Shown piece after piece: positions 35,530 to 45,087 of a DNA stretch of 64,000 nt; within the stretch, counting starts at the first letter, position 1; each line of letters starts with the position of its first letter. The stretch comes from UBA4459 sp963776205 (GTDB taxonomy: Bacteria; Bacteroidota; Bacteroidia; Bacteroidales; F082). A program made the position numbers and the translations under genes. The DNA lies in the NCBI GenBank assembly GCA_963776205.1, contig CAVZLR010000008.1:1-64000 (forward strand), read 5' to 3'. The notes under the pieces were generated by a model that saw only the letters and a program-made list of their open reading frames with translations, did no database searches and was not told where the DNA came from.

Positions 35530-37848
35530 ATGGCTAAGAATTTGGTAATAGTGGAGTCACCAGCAAAAGCGAAAACAATAGAAGGGTTTTTAGGTGAAGA
35601 TTTTGTTGTCCGGTCAAGTTTCGGGCATGTAATGGATTTAAATAAAACCAAACTCAGTGTTGATGTTGAAAATGATTTTCAACCCGAATACGAAATAAGC
35701 CCTGATAAAAAGAAAGTAGTTAAGGATCTGAAAAAGATGGCCAAAGATGCCGAGATGGTGTGGCTGGCATCTGATGAGGACCGTGAAGGAGAAGCCATTT
35801 CATGGCATTTGTTTAAAGCATTGGATCTGAAAGATGAAAAAACAAAACGTATTGTTTTTCATGAAATTACCAAAAATGCCATTACTGATGCTATTCAATC
35901 ACCCAGGGATATCGACAGGAATCTGGTTTCAGCGCAGCAGGCAAGGCGCGTACTCGACCGACTGGTAGGTTACGAACTGTCGCCATTGTTATGGAAAAAA
36001 GTAAAACCATCTTTGTCAGCAGGCCGTGTGCAGTCAGTAGCTGTCAGATTGATAGCTGAGCGGGAAGAAGAGATAAAGAATTTTAAAAGTACTTCGGCAT
36101 ATCGTATCGTTGTTGATTTAAAATCAACAAATAAGGAAAACCGGGTTTTTACGGCTGAATATCCCAGCCGTTATACCAAACTTGACGAAGCCAAACAATT
36201 TCTTGATGATCACATTGATGCCAGTTATAAAGTATCCTCTATTGAAAAGAAACCTGGTAAAAGATCACCAGCTGCGCCATTCACCACTTCAACATTGCAG
36301 CAGGAAGCTTCACGGAAACTTGGCTTTTCAGTGGCAAACACCATGCGTATTGCACAACAGCTATATGAATCAGGAAGGATTACATATATGAGAACAGATT
36401 CTGTAAATCTTTCAAAAATGGCCATCTCAATGGCCAAAGATGAGATTACAAAGTTGTATGGTGAAGATTACGTTAAAACACGTCGGTTTACCACCAAAAC
36501 AAAAGGTGCACAAGAGGCGCACGAGGCCATCAGGCCAACTTATCTAAATAATAGTTCAATTGATGGAACTTCGGACCAGAAAAGGTTATACGACCTGATC
36601 TGGAAAAGGACCATTGCTTCACAAATGAGCGAAGCTAAACTTGAAAAAACCAATATCAGCATCGAGTCTTCGAAAGCAAAAGAGCTTTTTATGGCCAGCG
36701 GCGAAGTTGTAAAATTTGATGGTTTCCTGAAAGTTTATATGGAAGGAACCGATGATGATAACGGTGAAACACCTGGCTTACTTCCCGCTTTGAAAAGCGG
36801 TGAAACACTTCAATTCATTGAAATGCGAGCCCGTGAAAAATATACAAGACCATTACCAAGGTACACCGAAGCCAGCCTCGTAAAAAAAATGGAAGAACTG
36901 GGAATAGGAAGGCCGTCAACTTATGCGCCAACCATCTCAACCATTCAGAAAAGGGGATATGTAGAAAAAGAAAACCGCGACCAGGGAAAAAGAAATATCA
37001 ACGTGTTATCGTTGAAGAAAGGCGTGGTAAAGAAAACAGAAGTAAGTGAAAACATTGGTTCTGAAAAAGCCAAGCTATTCCCGACAGACATTGGTATATT
37101 GGTCAATAAATTCCTGATGGAATATTTCGATAACATCATCGACTTTCATTTCACAGCCAAAGTTGAAAAAGAATTTGACGAAATCGCTCTCGGCAAAAAA
37201 TCATGGAACAAGATGATCAAAAGCTTTTATGGTCCGTTCCATGAAAAAATTGAAGACACACTTGAAAATGCAGGGCGTTTCAGTGGTGAAAAACTGCTTG
37301 GTATCGATCCTGATTCGGGTAAAAATGTATATGTAAAGATTGGTCGTTTTGGCCCTATGGTGCAAATTGGCGATTCTGACACGGAGGAAAAACCCAAATT
37401 CGCAGGTTTGCGGAAAAACCAAAGCGTTGAAACCATCACACTGAAAGAAGCTTTAAAACTATTTGATTTCCCGCGCTCAATTGGCACATACGAAGATGAA
37501 GAAGTGACGGTAGCCATAGGCCGTTTCGGGCCATATGTGAAGCACAACAACAAGTTCGTTTCGCTTAAAAAAGAAGACGACCCGGCCACCATTGAGCTAA
37601 ACAGGGCTATTGAATTGATTGAAGATAAACGTCAGGCAGATCAAAAAAAGATCATCAAGGAGTTTAAAGAAGATGCCTCTGTGCAGGTCTTACAGGGGCG
37701 TTACGGGCCATACCTGGTAATTAATAAGCAGAATTATAAAATTCCGAAAGATGTTGAGCCTGAGAGTTTAACGCTGGAGGAATGCTACGAAATTTCAAAG
37801 GATCCGAAAAATATGCCCAAGAAAAGATTTTCACGAAAGAAAAAGTAA
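35530..37848 (+). CDS. topA: DNA topoisomerase I (type IA)
   Basis: A 772-residue enzyme. The TOPRIM domain starts LVIVESPAKAKTIEGFLGED and includes WLASDEDREGEAISWHL. The nucleophile is the Tyr in GRITYMRTDSVNL (about residue 286), followed by QEAHEAIRPTYLN and GRPSTYAPTISTIQKRGYVE. The C-terminus lacks four-Cys zinc fingers. It has instead three or four zinc-less repeats (KIGRFGPMVQIGD, AIGRFGPYVKHNN, LQGRYGPYLVINKQNY) and a basic tail. It relaxes negative supercoils. Complete and intact; the arginase-fold gene follows 47 bases later. Confidence 0.97.
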   Translation: MAKNLVIVESPAKAKTIEGFLGEDFVVRSSFGHVMDLNKTKLSVDVENDFQPEYEISPDKKKVVKDLKKMAKDAEMVWLASDEDREGEAISWHLFKALDLKDEKTKRIVFHEITKNAITDAIQSPRDIDRNLVSAQQARRVLDRLVGYELSPLLWKKVKPSLSAGRVQSVAVRLIAEREEEIKNFKSTSAYRIVVDLKSTNKENRVFTAEYPSRYTKLDEAKQFLDDHIDASYKVSSIEKKPGKRSPAAPFTTSTLQQEASRKLGFSVANTMRIAQQLYESGRITYMRTDSVNLSKMAISMAKDEITKLYGEDYVKTRRFTTKTKGAQEAHEAIRPTYLNNSSIDGTSDQKRLYDLIWKRTIASQMSEAKLEKTNISIESSKAKELFMASGEVVKFDGFLKVYMEGTDDDNGETPGLLPALKSGETLQFIEMRAREKYTRPLPRYTEASLVKKMEELGIGRPSTYAPTISTIQKRGYVEKENRDQGKRNINVLSLKKGVVKKTEVSENIGSEKAKLFPTDIGILVNKFLMEYFDNIIDFHFTAKVEKEFDEIALGKKSWNKMIKSFYGPFHEKIEDTLENAGRFSGEKLLGIDPDSGKNVYVKIGRFGPMVQIGDSDTEEKPKFAGLRKNQSVETITLKEALKLFDFPRSIGTYEDEEVTVAIGRFGPYVKHNNKFVSLKKEDDPATIELNRAIELIEDKRQADQKKIIKEFKEDASVQVLQGRYGPYLVINKQNYKIPKDVEPESLTLEECYEISKDPKNMPKKRFSRKKK

Positions 37849-37895
37849 CCTCATAATTCATTAGTTTCGTTTCTGAAAAACATAGAACAACATTA

Positions 37896-39080
37896 ATGGA
37901 GATTAGTCTTTATTTTGATCCTGTAAGCCCGGAAATTTTTGAATTTTCTTCACCCACTGAGCACGAGCGCATATTTGACGTCATAAAAGCGTATAAGGAA
38001 GAAGGAAATTTTCCCGACCTGGATTATATCAAAATCGCTATTGTCGGAATAAATGAAGATCGGGCTGCGCACTTAAATAAGGGATGTTCAAAGGGTCCTG
38101 ATCATGTCAGAAGATATTTTTATAATCTTTTTTCTCACTGGAAAAACCTGTCCATTGCTGATCTGGGAAATATTAAAAGAGGACATGCTGTTGAAGACAC
38201 CTATTTTGCAGCCAAAGAAGCCATTGCCTTTTTGCTTTCAAACAATATAACCCCCATTATTATTGGTGGCAGCCAGGACCTCACCTATGCGAATTACCTG
38301 GCTTATGAAGATATCGGTAGGGTTATAAACATTGCTGCTGTTGATCCCCTGTTTGATCTGGGTAATGATGAACACAATTTGAACTCCAGATCCTATTTAA
38401 GCCGGATCATCCTACACCAGCCCAACTTTTTATTTGCCTATACCAATATTGGATATCAAACGTATTTTGTGGATAAAGACGCGGTTGGCTTGATGAGAAA
38501 CTTGCATTTTGATGTGCATCGTCTGGGAAAAGTGAACCTGGATATGGAAGAAGCCGAACCCATGATACGCAATGCGGACATTTTGAGTGTTGATATTTCA
38601 GCCATCAGGGCTTCCGACGCGCCGGGTAACTTTAACACAGGGCCCAATGGGTTTTATGGCGAAGAAGTTTGTCGTATTTGCCGTTACGCCGGCATTAGTG
38701 ACAAACTAAGCAGTATAGGTTTCTATGAATTCAATCCTGACCACGATCATAACGGCCAAACCGCGCACCTGATAGCCCAAATGATATGGTATTTTATTGA
38801 TGGCTTTATGAACCGGAAAGATGATTTTCCGGAGGATAATAAAGACTTCATGGAAAATTATGTGCGATTTATTGTCAAGGTGGATGACTTTGAAGATGAA
38901 CTGATCTTCTTAAAAAGTAAAAAAACAGATCGCTGGTGGATGCAGGTGACCATCAAAAATAACGTCCATAAAAAATACAAACGCCATCAATTCGTTCCCT
39001 GTTCATACAACGATTATAAAGCCGCTTTGAACCAGGAAATCCCTGATCGCTGGTGGAAAGTCCAGCAAAAACTACTGTAA
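37896..39080 (+). CDS. Arginase/formimidoylglutamase-fold protein without the metal ligands
   Basis: The 394-residue protein aligns with the ureohydrolase fold (IKIAIVGINEDRAAHLNKGC, KGPDHVRRYFYNLF, IADLGNIKRG, ITPIIIGGSQDLTYANYLAY, ILSVDISAIRASDAPGNFN, YEFNPDHDHNGQTAHLIAQM). The manganese-binding positions are changed: GGDHS is GGSQD, DAHxD is VDPLFD and SxDxDxxDP is SVDISAIRASDAP. It is therefore probably not an active arginase or HutG. A C-terminal extension (about 315-394, YVRFIVKVDDFEDELIFLKS ... DRWWKVQQKLL) is not part of the classical enzyme. Such proteins are commonly annotated formimidoylglutamase in Bacteroidota, but a scaffold or binding role fits better. No signal peptide. Confidence 0.8.
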   Translation: MEISLYFDPVSPEIFEFSSPTEHERIFDVIKAYKEEGNFPDLDYIKIAIVGINEDRAAHLNKGCSKGPDHVRRYFYNLFSHWKNLSIADLGNIKRGHAVEDTYFAAKEAIAFLLSNNITPIIIGGSQDLTYANYLAYEDIGRVINIAAVDPLFDLGNDEHNLNSRSYLSRIILHQPNFLFAYTNIGYQTYFVDKDAVGLMRNLHFDVHRLGKVNLDMEEAEPMIRNADILSVDISAIRASDAPGNFNTGPNGFYGEEVCRICRYAGISDKLSSIGFYEFNPDHDHNGQTAHLIAQMIWYFIDGFMNRKDDFPEDNKDFMENYVRFIVKVDDFEDELIFLKSKKTDRWWMQVTIKNNVHKKYKRHQFVPCSYNDYKAALNQEIPDRWWKVQQKLL

Positions 39081-39101
39081 TTCGGAAGGCCGTTTTCGTA
39101 A

Positions 39102-40163
39102 TTATTTCAAAGCAACCTTTACAAATACAGGGTTGTGGTCGCTGTTCTCAAATTCCAGGTCAATGGATGTGGCTTGCAGCAATTCAACATTAGGAGAAAC
39201 AATGAAATAATCCAGGATGGTGGTGCCGTTTTCACCTTTTACAAACGACTTATAATTTTGCCGGTTTGTGGGTGCCGATGCATCATACGCCCAAGTCCAG
39301 TCGTCTGGGAAAATGTCTTCATTCATAATTACTTCTGACGGGACAAAACGGTGGCCATTATATTGATTTGTCGGAATAAAATTCGGCGGATTGGCATTCC
39401 AGTCGCCCCCGGCAATCACATAGTTTCCTTTTTCATATTCTTCCAGCATTTTATCTTTAATGATATTGAGCTCCTTAATACGTAAGGCGCTGTCGTAAAC
39501 ATAAGCCGAATTGTGGGTGTTCAACACCACCAGTTCCTTGCCTGAAGTGAGTGGAAAGCGCAACAGGATGAAACATCTGTCCAATAAAAATAATTTATTA
39601 GGCCAGGATGCAATCAATGGATAAGCAAAACGGGTGGCTTCGGTAAATGCAAATTCTGAAAATGAAATCATACCGCCTTTAACAAATCCCAATGGTTCAT
39701 ACAAAGGAACCGGAACAAAAGGCACATCATAATTTTTGGCAAACACATAATAACTATCTGGTTTGAGGTCAGTAATTTCTTTCACCTCATCATTATAGTG
39801 ACTTCTTCTGGCTTTAAAATCTACTTCCTGAAGCAGCCAGAAATCAATACTGTCCGTCTGACTGATAAATTTTTTGATGCCGTCCAGGTATTTCCTGCCC
39901 GTTTCTTCTGTTGGACGCACTTTTTTACCATCATCATAAAAAAAGTCCATTTCGGCACCCAGTCCGGCGTAACCAATATTCCAGCTGAGTAAATTGAGCG
40001 TGTCAAATGCCAAAGGTGAAACATCCTTACTGGTATCAGTTTCTTTAAGCGATTCAATTTGGCTTGGTGTGTAATCTACAATTGTTATATAAAGCAGGAA
40101 TCCGGCGAAGATCAAAATAGCTATTATGATGATCCACATGATTGTTTTTAGGAATTTCTTCAT
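39102..40163 (-). CDS. Membrane-anchored endonuclease/exonuclease/phosphatase family protein
   Basis: A 353-residue protein with an N-terminal membrane segment (TIMWIIIIAILIFAGFLLYI) and the EEP fold: LNLLSWNIGYAGLGAEMDFF (Asn in SWN), WLLQEVDFKARRSHY (catalytic Glu), VVLNTHNSAYVYDSALRIKE, VIAGGDWNANPPNF (GDxN) and LEFENSDHNPVFVKV (SDHNP). All catalytic motifs of the DNase I-like superfamily are present. Members cleave nucleic acids or phosphoesters of lipids or sugars; the membrane anchor suggests a periplasmic lipid- or sugar-phosphate substrate, but this is not decided by sequence. Its 3' end is 21 bases from the convergent arginase-fold gene. Confidence 0.87.
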   Translation of the reverse strand: MKKFLKTIMWIIIIAILIFAGFLLYITIVDYTPSQIESLKETDTSKDVSPLAFDTLNLLSWNIGYAGLGAEMDFFYDDGKKVRPTEETGRKYLDGIKKFISQTDSIDFWLLQEVDFKARRSHYNDEVKEITDLKPDSYYVFAKNYDVPFVPVPLYEPLGFVKGGMISFSEFAFTEATRFAYPLIASWPNKLFLLDRCFILLRFPLTSGKELVVLNTHNSAYVYDSALRIKELNIIKDKMLEEYEKGNYVIAGGDWNANPPNFIPTNQYNGHRFVPSEVIMNEDIFPDDWTWAYDASAPTNRQNYKSFVKGENGTTILDYFIVSPNVELLQATSIDLEFENSDHNPVFVKVALK

Positions 40164-40220
40164 GTTCTAATTTTTTGTCAAGGTACTCATTTTTTAAAAA
40201 TACAGGAATCTAAATTTTAA

Positions 40221-40228
40221 TAACTTTG
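40221..40228 (+). promoter_or_regulatory. Bacteroidota-type -7 box for the GH3 gene
   Basis: TAACTTTG lies 23 bases before the start at 40252, in the 88-base divergent spacer between two genes. Confidence 0.55.
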
Positions 40229-40251
40229 TTCGCAAGTGAAAACTGTTCATT

Positions 40252-41793
40252 ATGCCATTATTGGGTAGTATTATAAAACGGGCCTATCAGTTAAGAAATG
40301 CCCCGGAAGAAAAGAAGCTAAAATCGATAAGCCCGGTAATGGCGCAGAAAAAGCAATTAGCCAGACTGATACGAAAGGCACAGTTTACAGCTTTCGGTGA
40401 GCATTATAAGTTTCATAAACTATTATCAGCCTCCAACATCGAAAAAGTGTTCAAGGAAACCATACCGGTTCATGATTATAAATCGATTTACAAACGTTGG
40501 TGGTATAGGTCTTTAAATGGTGAAACATATGTAACCTGGCCGGGTAAAGTCAAGTATTTTGCATTGAGTTCTGGAACTTCCGAATCTTCCAGTAAGTACA
40601 TCCCTGTTACTACCGAAATGCTCCGCGCTATAAAATCAGCCAGTTTACGGCAGCTGGTTTCGATGGTGAAATATGATTTTCCATTGGAATTTTATGAAAA
40701 GGGCATATTAATGATTGGAGGAAGTACGCACTTACAATACAATGGTCGGTATTACGAAGGTGATCTTTCAGGAATTACGGCCGGGAACATTCCTTTTTGG
40801 TTTCAGCATTTCTATAAACCTGGACGTAAAATATCCCGAGCTGCAGATTGGGGAACCAAACTGGATGAAATGGTTAGAAAGGCCCCAGAGTGGGATATTG
40901 GCATTATTGTGGGTGTACCAGCATGGGTTCAAATTCTGATGGAACGCATTATTGAAGAGCACCAGGTAAAAACAATACATGATATCTGGCCTAATTTGAA
41001 GGTATATGTGCACAGTGGCGTATCATTCAAACCCTATATAAAGAGTTTTGAAAGGCTTGTTGAAAAACCACTGATTTATAATGAATCGTATCTGGCCTCA
41101 GAAGGGTATATTGCTTTTCAAAATAATCCGCAATCAGTTGGGATGGAACTGGTACTGGATAATGGTATCTATTACGAGTTTGTTCCTTTCAACAATTCTA
41201 ATTTTGACGAAGATGGAAATCTCCGTGAGGATTTAACGGTTTTAGGAATTGATGAAGTAAAAGAGGACGTTGAATACGCTTTGCTGCTTTCAACCAATGC
41301 TGGGGCATGGAGGTATTTGATTGGCGATGTGATAAAGTTCATCAATAAAAACAGATGTGAACTTTTGATTACGGGCAGAACTAAACACTATATCAGCATT
41401 TGTGGCGAACATTTGTCGGTTGATAATATGAACCGCGCCGTTGAATTGCTGGAAGAGGATTTAAATATCGGAATAAAAGAGTTTACACTGATGGGAATCC
41501 GGCACGATAATATGTTTGCACATAAATGGTACCTGGGAACCAATGATATACTTGAACCTGAAGTAGCAGCAAAAAAACTGGATGGGTTTTTATGTAATCT
41601 GAATGACGATTACCGCGTGGAGCGACTGGAAGCTATCAGGGATGTGATAGTTGAGGTATTGCCTACCAAGGTGTTTTATGATTATATGAAATTGAAAGGA
41701 AAAGAAGGAAGTGCCAATAAATTTCCGAGGGTATTAAAAAATTCGAGGATAACCGAGTGGGAAGATTTTCTGAAAAACGAAAACTACATTTAA
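40252..41793 (+). CDS. GH3-family acyl-acid-amido synthetase-like protein
   Basis: The 513-residue protein has the ANL-like features of the GH3 family: the ATP-binding YFALSSGTSESSSKYIPVTT, ILMIGGSTHLQYNGRYYEGD, LIYNESYLASEGYIAFQNNP, LLLSTNAGAWRYLIGDVIKF and the hinge LITGRTKHYISICGEHLSVD. Plant GH3 enzymes adenylate jasmonate or auxin and conjugate amino acids. Bacterial members are widespread in Bacteroidota with unknown acyl substrate. It is cytoplasmic. It is followed after 9 bases by a LysE-type exporter; the pairing suggests the conjugate (or an amino acid) may be exported, which is inference only. Confidence 0.88.
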   Translation: MPLLGSIIKRAYQLRNAPEEKKLKSISPVMAQKKQLARLIRKAQFTAFGEHYKFHKLLSASNIEKVFKETIPVHDYKSIYKRWWYRSLNGETYVTWPGKVKYFALSSGTSESSSKYIPVTTEMLRAIKSASLRQLVSMVKYDFPLEFYEKGILMIGGSTHLQYNGRYYEGDLSGITAGNIPFWFQHFYKPGRKISRAADWGTKLDEMVRKAPEWDIGIIVGVPAWVQILMERIIEEHQVKTIHDIWPNLKVYVHSGVSFKPYIKSFERLVEKPLIYNESYLASEGYIAFQNNPQSVGMELVLDNGIYYEFVPFNNSNFDEDGNLREDLTVLGIDEVKEDVEYALLLSTNAGAWRYLIGDVIKFINKNRCELLITGRTKHYISICGEHLSVDNMNRAVELLEEDLNIGIKEFTLMGIRHDNMFAHKWYLGTNDILEPEVAAKKLDGFLCNLNDDYRVERLEAIRDVIVEVLPTKVFYDYMKLKGKEGSANKFPRVLKNSRITEWEDFLKNENYI

Positions 41794-41802
41794 TTTGTAC
41801 TT

Positions 41803-42432
41803 ATGAATGTTATAATTGAAGGTGCTATACTTGGGCTTTCACTTTCATTTTTGTTTGGTTTCGGCCCGGCTTTTTTTGCCTTAATTCAAACAGGAATTCA
41901 CAGGGGATTCTGGTCCGGATTCTTGCTTGCGGCAGGAATCATTCTCAACGATCTTGTCATTGTTGTTTTTTCGCTTTTCGGTTCAACACAGGCCATGGTT
42001 AATATGGAAAGTTATAAGTGGCTGGGTATTATCGGTGGAATTCTTTTAATAGTTTTTGGTGTTTTTACGTGCAGCAGAAAGCCTGCACTTTCTAATTTTG
42101 AAGAAGAGCAAATTGTCAAAAAGCCACATCCGCTTGAATTTATTGGTAAGGGGTTTCTGCTCAATTTTATAAATCCTTTCGTATGGATTTTTTGGTTAGG
42201 AATTGTAGTTGGATTAACAGCACGTTTTCAGGCAGACACATCATCCTTAATCAGATTTTTTGGTGTTGCGCTATCTATTGTTTTTATGACGGATGTTTTT
42301 AAAACTTATGCTGCATCAAGATTCAGAGAACTCATTAATACTAAGTTTCTGGGGTGGATCAATAAAATTGCCGGTATTGGACTAATCGTATTTGGATTAT
42401 TTATTATTATCAAATCGATGTTAGGGATATAA
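41803..42432 (+). CDS. LysE family amino-acid-type exporter
   Basis: A 209-residue protein with six hydrophobic segments. The LysE/RhtB N-terminus is GAILGLSLSFLFGFGPAFFA, then GIHRGFWSGFLLAAGIILND and the middle GIIGGILLIVFGVFTC. A hydrophilic loop (100-115) is followed by FLLNFINPFVWIFWLGIVVG. Members export amino acids or related small molecules across the inner membrane. It is read in the same direction as the GH3 gene with only 9 bases between and ends in a strong bidirectional terminator. Confidence 0.88.
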   Translation: MNVIIEGAILGLSLSFLFGFGPAFFALIQTGIHRGFWSGFLLAAGIILNDLVIVVFSLFGSTQAMVNMESYKWLGIIGGILLIVFGVFTCSRKPALSNFEEEQIVKKPHPLEFIGKGFLLNFINPFVWIFWLGIVVGLTARFQADTSSLIRFFGVALSIVFMTDVFKTYAASRFRELINTKFLGWINKIAGIGLIVFGLFIIIKSMLGI

Positions 42433-42436
42433 AAAA

Positions 42437-42464
42437 AGCGGCTTTAAAATATTTTAAAGCCGCT
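42437..42464. terminator. Bidirectional terminator between convergent LysE and S46 genes
   Basis: AGCGGCTTTAAAAT and ATTTTAAAGCCGCT form a perfect 28-base palindrome. The run of seven A at 42430-42436 acts as a U-tract for the minus-strand S46 peptidase transcript. On the + strand the sequence after the stem is not T-rich, so termination is better in the minus direction. Confidence 0.85.
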
Positions 42465-42483
42465 CCGGATATTTCGTCATGAA

Positions 42484-44787
42484 TTAGTTTTCAGAAACAG
42501 CCTCAATTGCTATAACTGATTCTCCATTTAAATCATCAACTTTAGTTGTTTTTATTATTTCTGTCCTACTGGGCTTCGGCAATGTTTTATGTATAGTAAG
42601 TTCATCAACCAGGTGGCCTGCTCCTGCAAACTTATCAATGATAAATAAAACATACCTTGAATCTACTACAATCGTTCGTTGCATTTTTGGTGCAAAAGCA
42701 ATGTCACTGCTCATCGCTTCCCAATTGCCATCAAAAGCAAGGCCGATCAGTTCTCCCTTTCCATTTACTACGGGCGAGCCGGAATTACCTCCTGTAATGT
42801 CATTGTTGGTAAGAAAACATACAACGAGCCTTCCGTCGTCATTGGCATAGGGGCCATAATCTTTAAGTTCATAAAGCTCTTTAAGTTTTTGTGGAACATT
42901 GAATTCGTCGTTATTCGGGTCTTCCTTATCTATCAGTCCGCTCAGGTGTGTAACATAATCATATTTAACTGCATCTTTTGGGGAATAATCCTGCACCGTT
43001 CCATATGAAAAGCGAAGGGTAGAATTAGCATCGGGGTAGAATATTTTATCGCTTTCCATTTTTCTGACACCTTCCAAATAGAGTCGTTCAGCTGTTTCCA
43101 TTTCATCTCCACTTTTTTCATAACCGGCTGAAGCTTCCATCATTTTCTGCATGAACCCCTGCATGAGTGCAAAAGCCGGATCTTTATTAATTTCTTTCAG
43201 ATCAGGGTCTTCCAGAAAAGCAATAACTGAAGCTTCATCTGAAAGGAACGATTCATTGAAAACATAGGCAGCGAATGCATAATAATCATTGTCGAACTTT
43301 GAGAGCATTTTTGACATGTATTCAGGCTGATATTCAGCAGCAAGTTTATGACGGTATAAATCTGTCATCACCGCCAACACATCCTGATCAGTAGCTTTGT
43401 CGTAGTTTTTAAAATGTTCATTAACAGCAGCTTTTAAACCGGCTGCAGCCTCATTGATCTGTTCCAGTTTTTTGGCTTTTTTATCTTTATCCTTTTCCTC
43501 TTTGTATTGTTGTAATAATGATTGTAAACCGGAAAATTCCTGTGCATATGAAATAATTTCAGTACCACCGATACCTGTTAAACTGGCGTAAATCAGCGGC
43601 TGTATCCCTTTTTCGCGTTGCTTGTAAATAGAGCTTATATCGGTTAATAAAGAACCATATCTTTCTTTTCTGTCCTCGTTTTCATTTACCCACTCAGTAA
43701 ATTTCTTTTCAAAGGTCTGCTTTTCACCGATAACGTCCAGATCGCTTACACCTTTTACCTGGCCGATTAAATATTTCCAGCTATTGGCGATTTGAGCATA
43801 ATTTGAAGCATATTTAATTTTTACTTCCTTGTTTTCATCCATATGCAGTCTCCATGCAGCCAGTTTTTCACCGAAAGCCTCAATAATCGGAGGGTAATAA
43901 TAATCCATTTTAAACTGAACACCATATGAAGTCTGTGCTCTTTCTGTTCCACCTGGGAATCCCCAAATCATAGCAAAGTCACCTTTATCAACACCATCAA
44001 GGGAAATAGGAAGGTAATGTTTTGGTTTCATGGGAATATTTTCCTCAGCGTATTCAGCCGGGGAGCCATCGGGCGCAGTGTAAATTCTAAATATAGAAAA
44101 GTCGCCCGTATGACGGGGCCACATCCAGTTATCAGTATCGCCACCATATTTTCCTATTGATGAAGGTGGAGCTCCCACTAAACGTACATCTTTATAAACC
44201 TGATAAATGAACATATAATATTCGTTGTTATCAAAAAAACTTTTAATAACCACATTGTATTTTCCGTCCTCTGAATTTTCTTTGGTAATTCGTTTGATGA
44301 TTTTCCCGGCAATTTCTTTTCGTTCTGAAAAGTCCATTGAATCATTTAACTGTGGGATGATGCTGTCGGTTATATCTTCCATTCGAATGAGTATGGAAGC
44401 TGTGAGTTCTTCATTCGGGAGTTCTTCTTTTCGACTCATCGCCCAGAATCCGTCGGCCAGGTAGTCATGTTCAACTGAACTGTGCTTTTGGATGGCATCA
44501 TATCCGCAATGATGGTTGGTAAATAAAAGTCCTTCTGATGAAACGATTTCGGCCGTGCAGAAGAAACCCCTTGGATTGGGACTGTTCGATAGGCCGACAA
44601 TAGCATCTTTAAGGCTGGAGTTGTTGACGCTGTAAACCTCCTCGGCGGTTAATTGTAAACCGAGTTTTTGCATATCAGTATAGTTCAGGCGGTCAATAAA
44701 CATGGGCAGCCACATGCCTTCATCAGCTTTCGATTGAGTACCCTGCAACGTAAATAATACAACAAATAGAATGGCAATCTTTTTCAT
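42484..44787 (-). CDS. S46 family dipeptidyl peptidase (DPP7/DPP11 type)
   Basis: From ATG 44787 the 767-residue protein has a signal peptide (MKKIAILFVVLFTLQGTQSK) and the S46 start DEGMWLPMFIDRLNYTDMQK. The catalytic His is in LFTNHHCGYDAIQKHSSVEH, and the helical insertion domain lies in the middle. The Ser is in TGGNSGSPVVNGKGELIGLA, and FDGNWEAMSSDIAF forms the S1 side. DPP11 enzymes, which prefer Asp/Glu, have an Arg in that last loop, while DPP7 has Gly as here. A preference for hydrophobic P1 residues is therefore inferred. It removes dipeptides in the periplasm, feeding amino-acid fermentation. The frame extends 17 residues upstream, but the signal peptide fixes this start. Confidence 0.93.
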   Translation of the reverse strand: MKKIAILFVVLFTLQGTQSKADEGMWLPMFIDRLNYTDMQKLGLQLTAEEVYSVNNSSLKDAIVGLSNSPNPRGFFCTAEIVSSEGLLFTNHHCGYDAIQKHSSVEHDYLADGFWAMSRKEELPNEELTASILIRMEDITDSIIPQLNDSMDFSERKEIAGKIIKRITKENSEDGKYNVVIKSFFDNNEYYMFIYQVYKDVRLVGAPPSSIGKYGGDTDNWMWPRHTGDFSIFRIYTAPDGSPAEYAEENIPMKPKHYLPISLDGVDKGDFAMIWGFPGGTERAQTSYGVQFKMDYYYPPIIEAFGEKLAAWRLHMDENKEVKIKYASNYAQIANSWKYLIGQVKGVSDLDVIGEKQTFEKKFTEWVNENEDRKERYGSLLTDISSIYKQREKGIQPLIYASLTGIGGTEIISYAQEFSGLQSLLQQYKEEKDKDKKAKKLEQINEAAAGLKAAVNEHFKNYDKATDQDVLAVMTDLYRHKLAAEYQPEYMSKMLSKFDNDYYAFAAYVFNESFLSDEASVIAFLEDPDLKEINKDPAFALMQGFMQKMMEASAGYEKSGDEMETAERLYLEGVRKMESDKIFYPDANSTLRFSYGTVQDYSPKDAVKYDYVTHLSGLIDKEDPNNDEFNVPQKLKELYELKDYGPYANDDGRLVVCFLTNNDITGGNSGSPVVNGKGELIGLAFDGNWEAMSSDIAFAPKMQRTIVVDSRYVLFIIDKFAGAGHLVDELTIHKTLPKPSRTEIIKTTKVDDLNGESVIAIEAVSEN

Positions 44788-45087
44788 TTTTTCGCTTTTA
44801 GTAATTAATTCGTGTTTATCTAACATAAAACATACCAAGAATTGTAATTATAACACATACAATACATTGATAGAGAATACCTTAAATATATATTTTATAC
44901 GTGTTCAATTTTGAACATACCAGAAATAAAAATGAACACTGTTGAAAGGGCGAAAATAATAGTTTATTCTACAAGTTTTTGTATTAAACATGGGTAAAAG
45001 TTTAAAGGAATGTTATTAACCATGATTTGTTAACTTCTTGTGAAACAGCCTGTCTTAATTTGGTTTAATGAATGGTATATTTGCATC
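44788..45087. other. Intergenic region between S46 peptidase and small-RNA candidate
   Basis: This is 300 bases of AT-rich sequence between divergent units. It has no gene-like open frame on either strand. A palindrome-poor stretch holds the presumed S46 promoter. The only strong signal is TATATTTG at 45076-45083 (a TAnnTTTG box) pointing to the right. Confidence 0.5.
45076..45083 (+). promoter_or_regulatory. Bacteroidota-type -7 box for the small-RNA candidate
   Basis: TATATTTG followed by CATCAG fits TAnnTTTG. It lies more than 260 bases before the next coding start, so the transcript would begin with a long non-coding stretch. Confidence 0.6.

Noticed and set aside
42484..44787. A toxin-antitoxin or defence system near the S46 peptidase and the MFS gene
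   Set aside because: The genes present are ordinary peptidase, transporter and small periplasmic proteins; no toxin, nuclease or sensor domains are seen.
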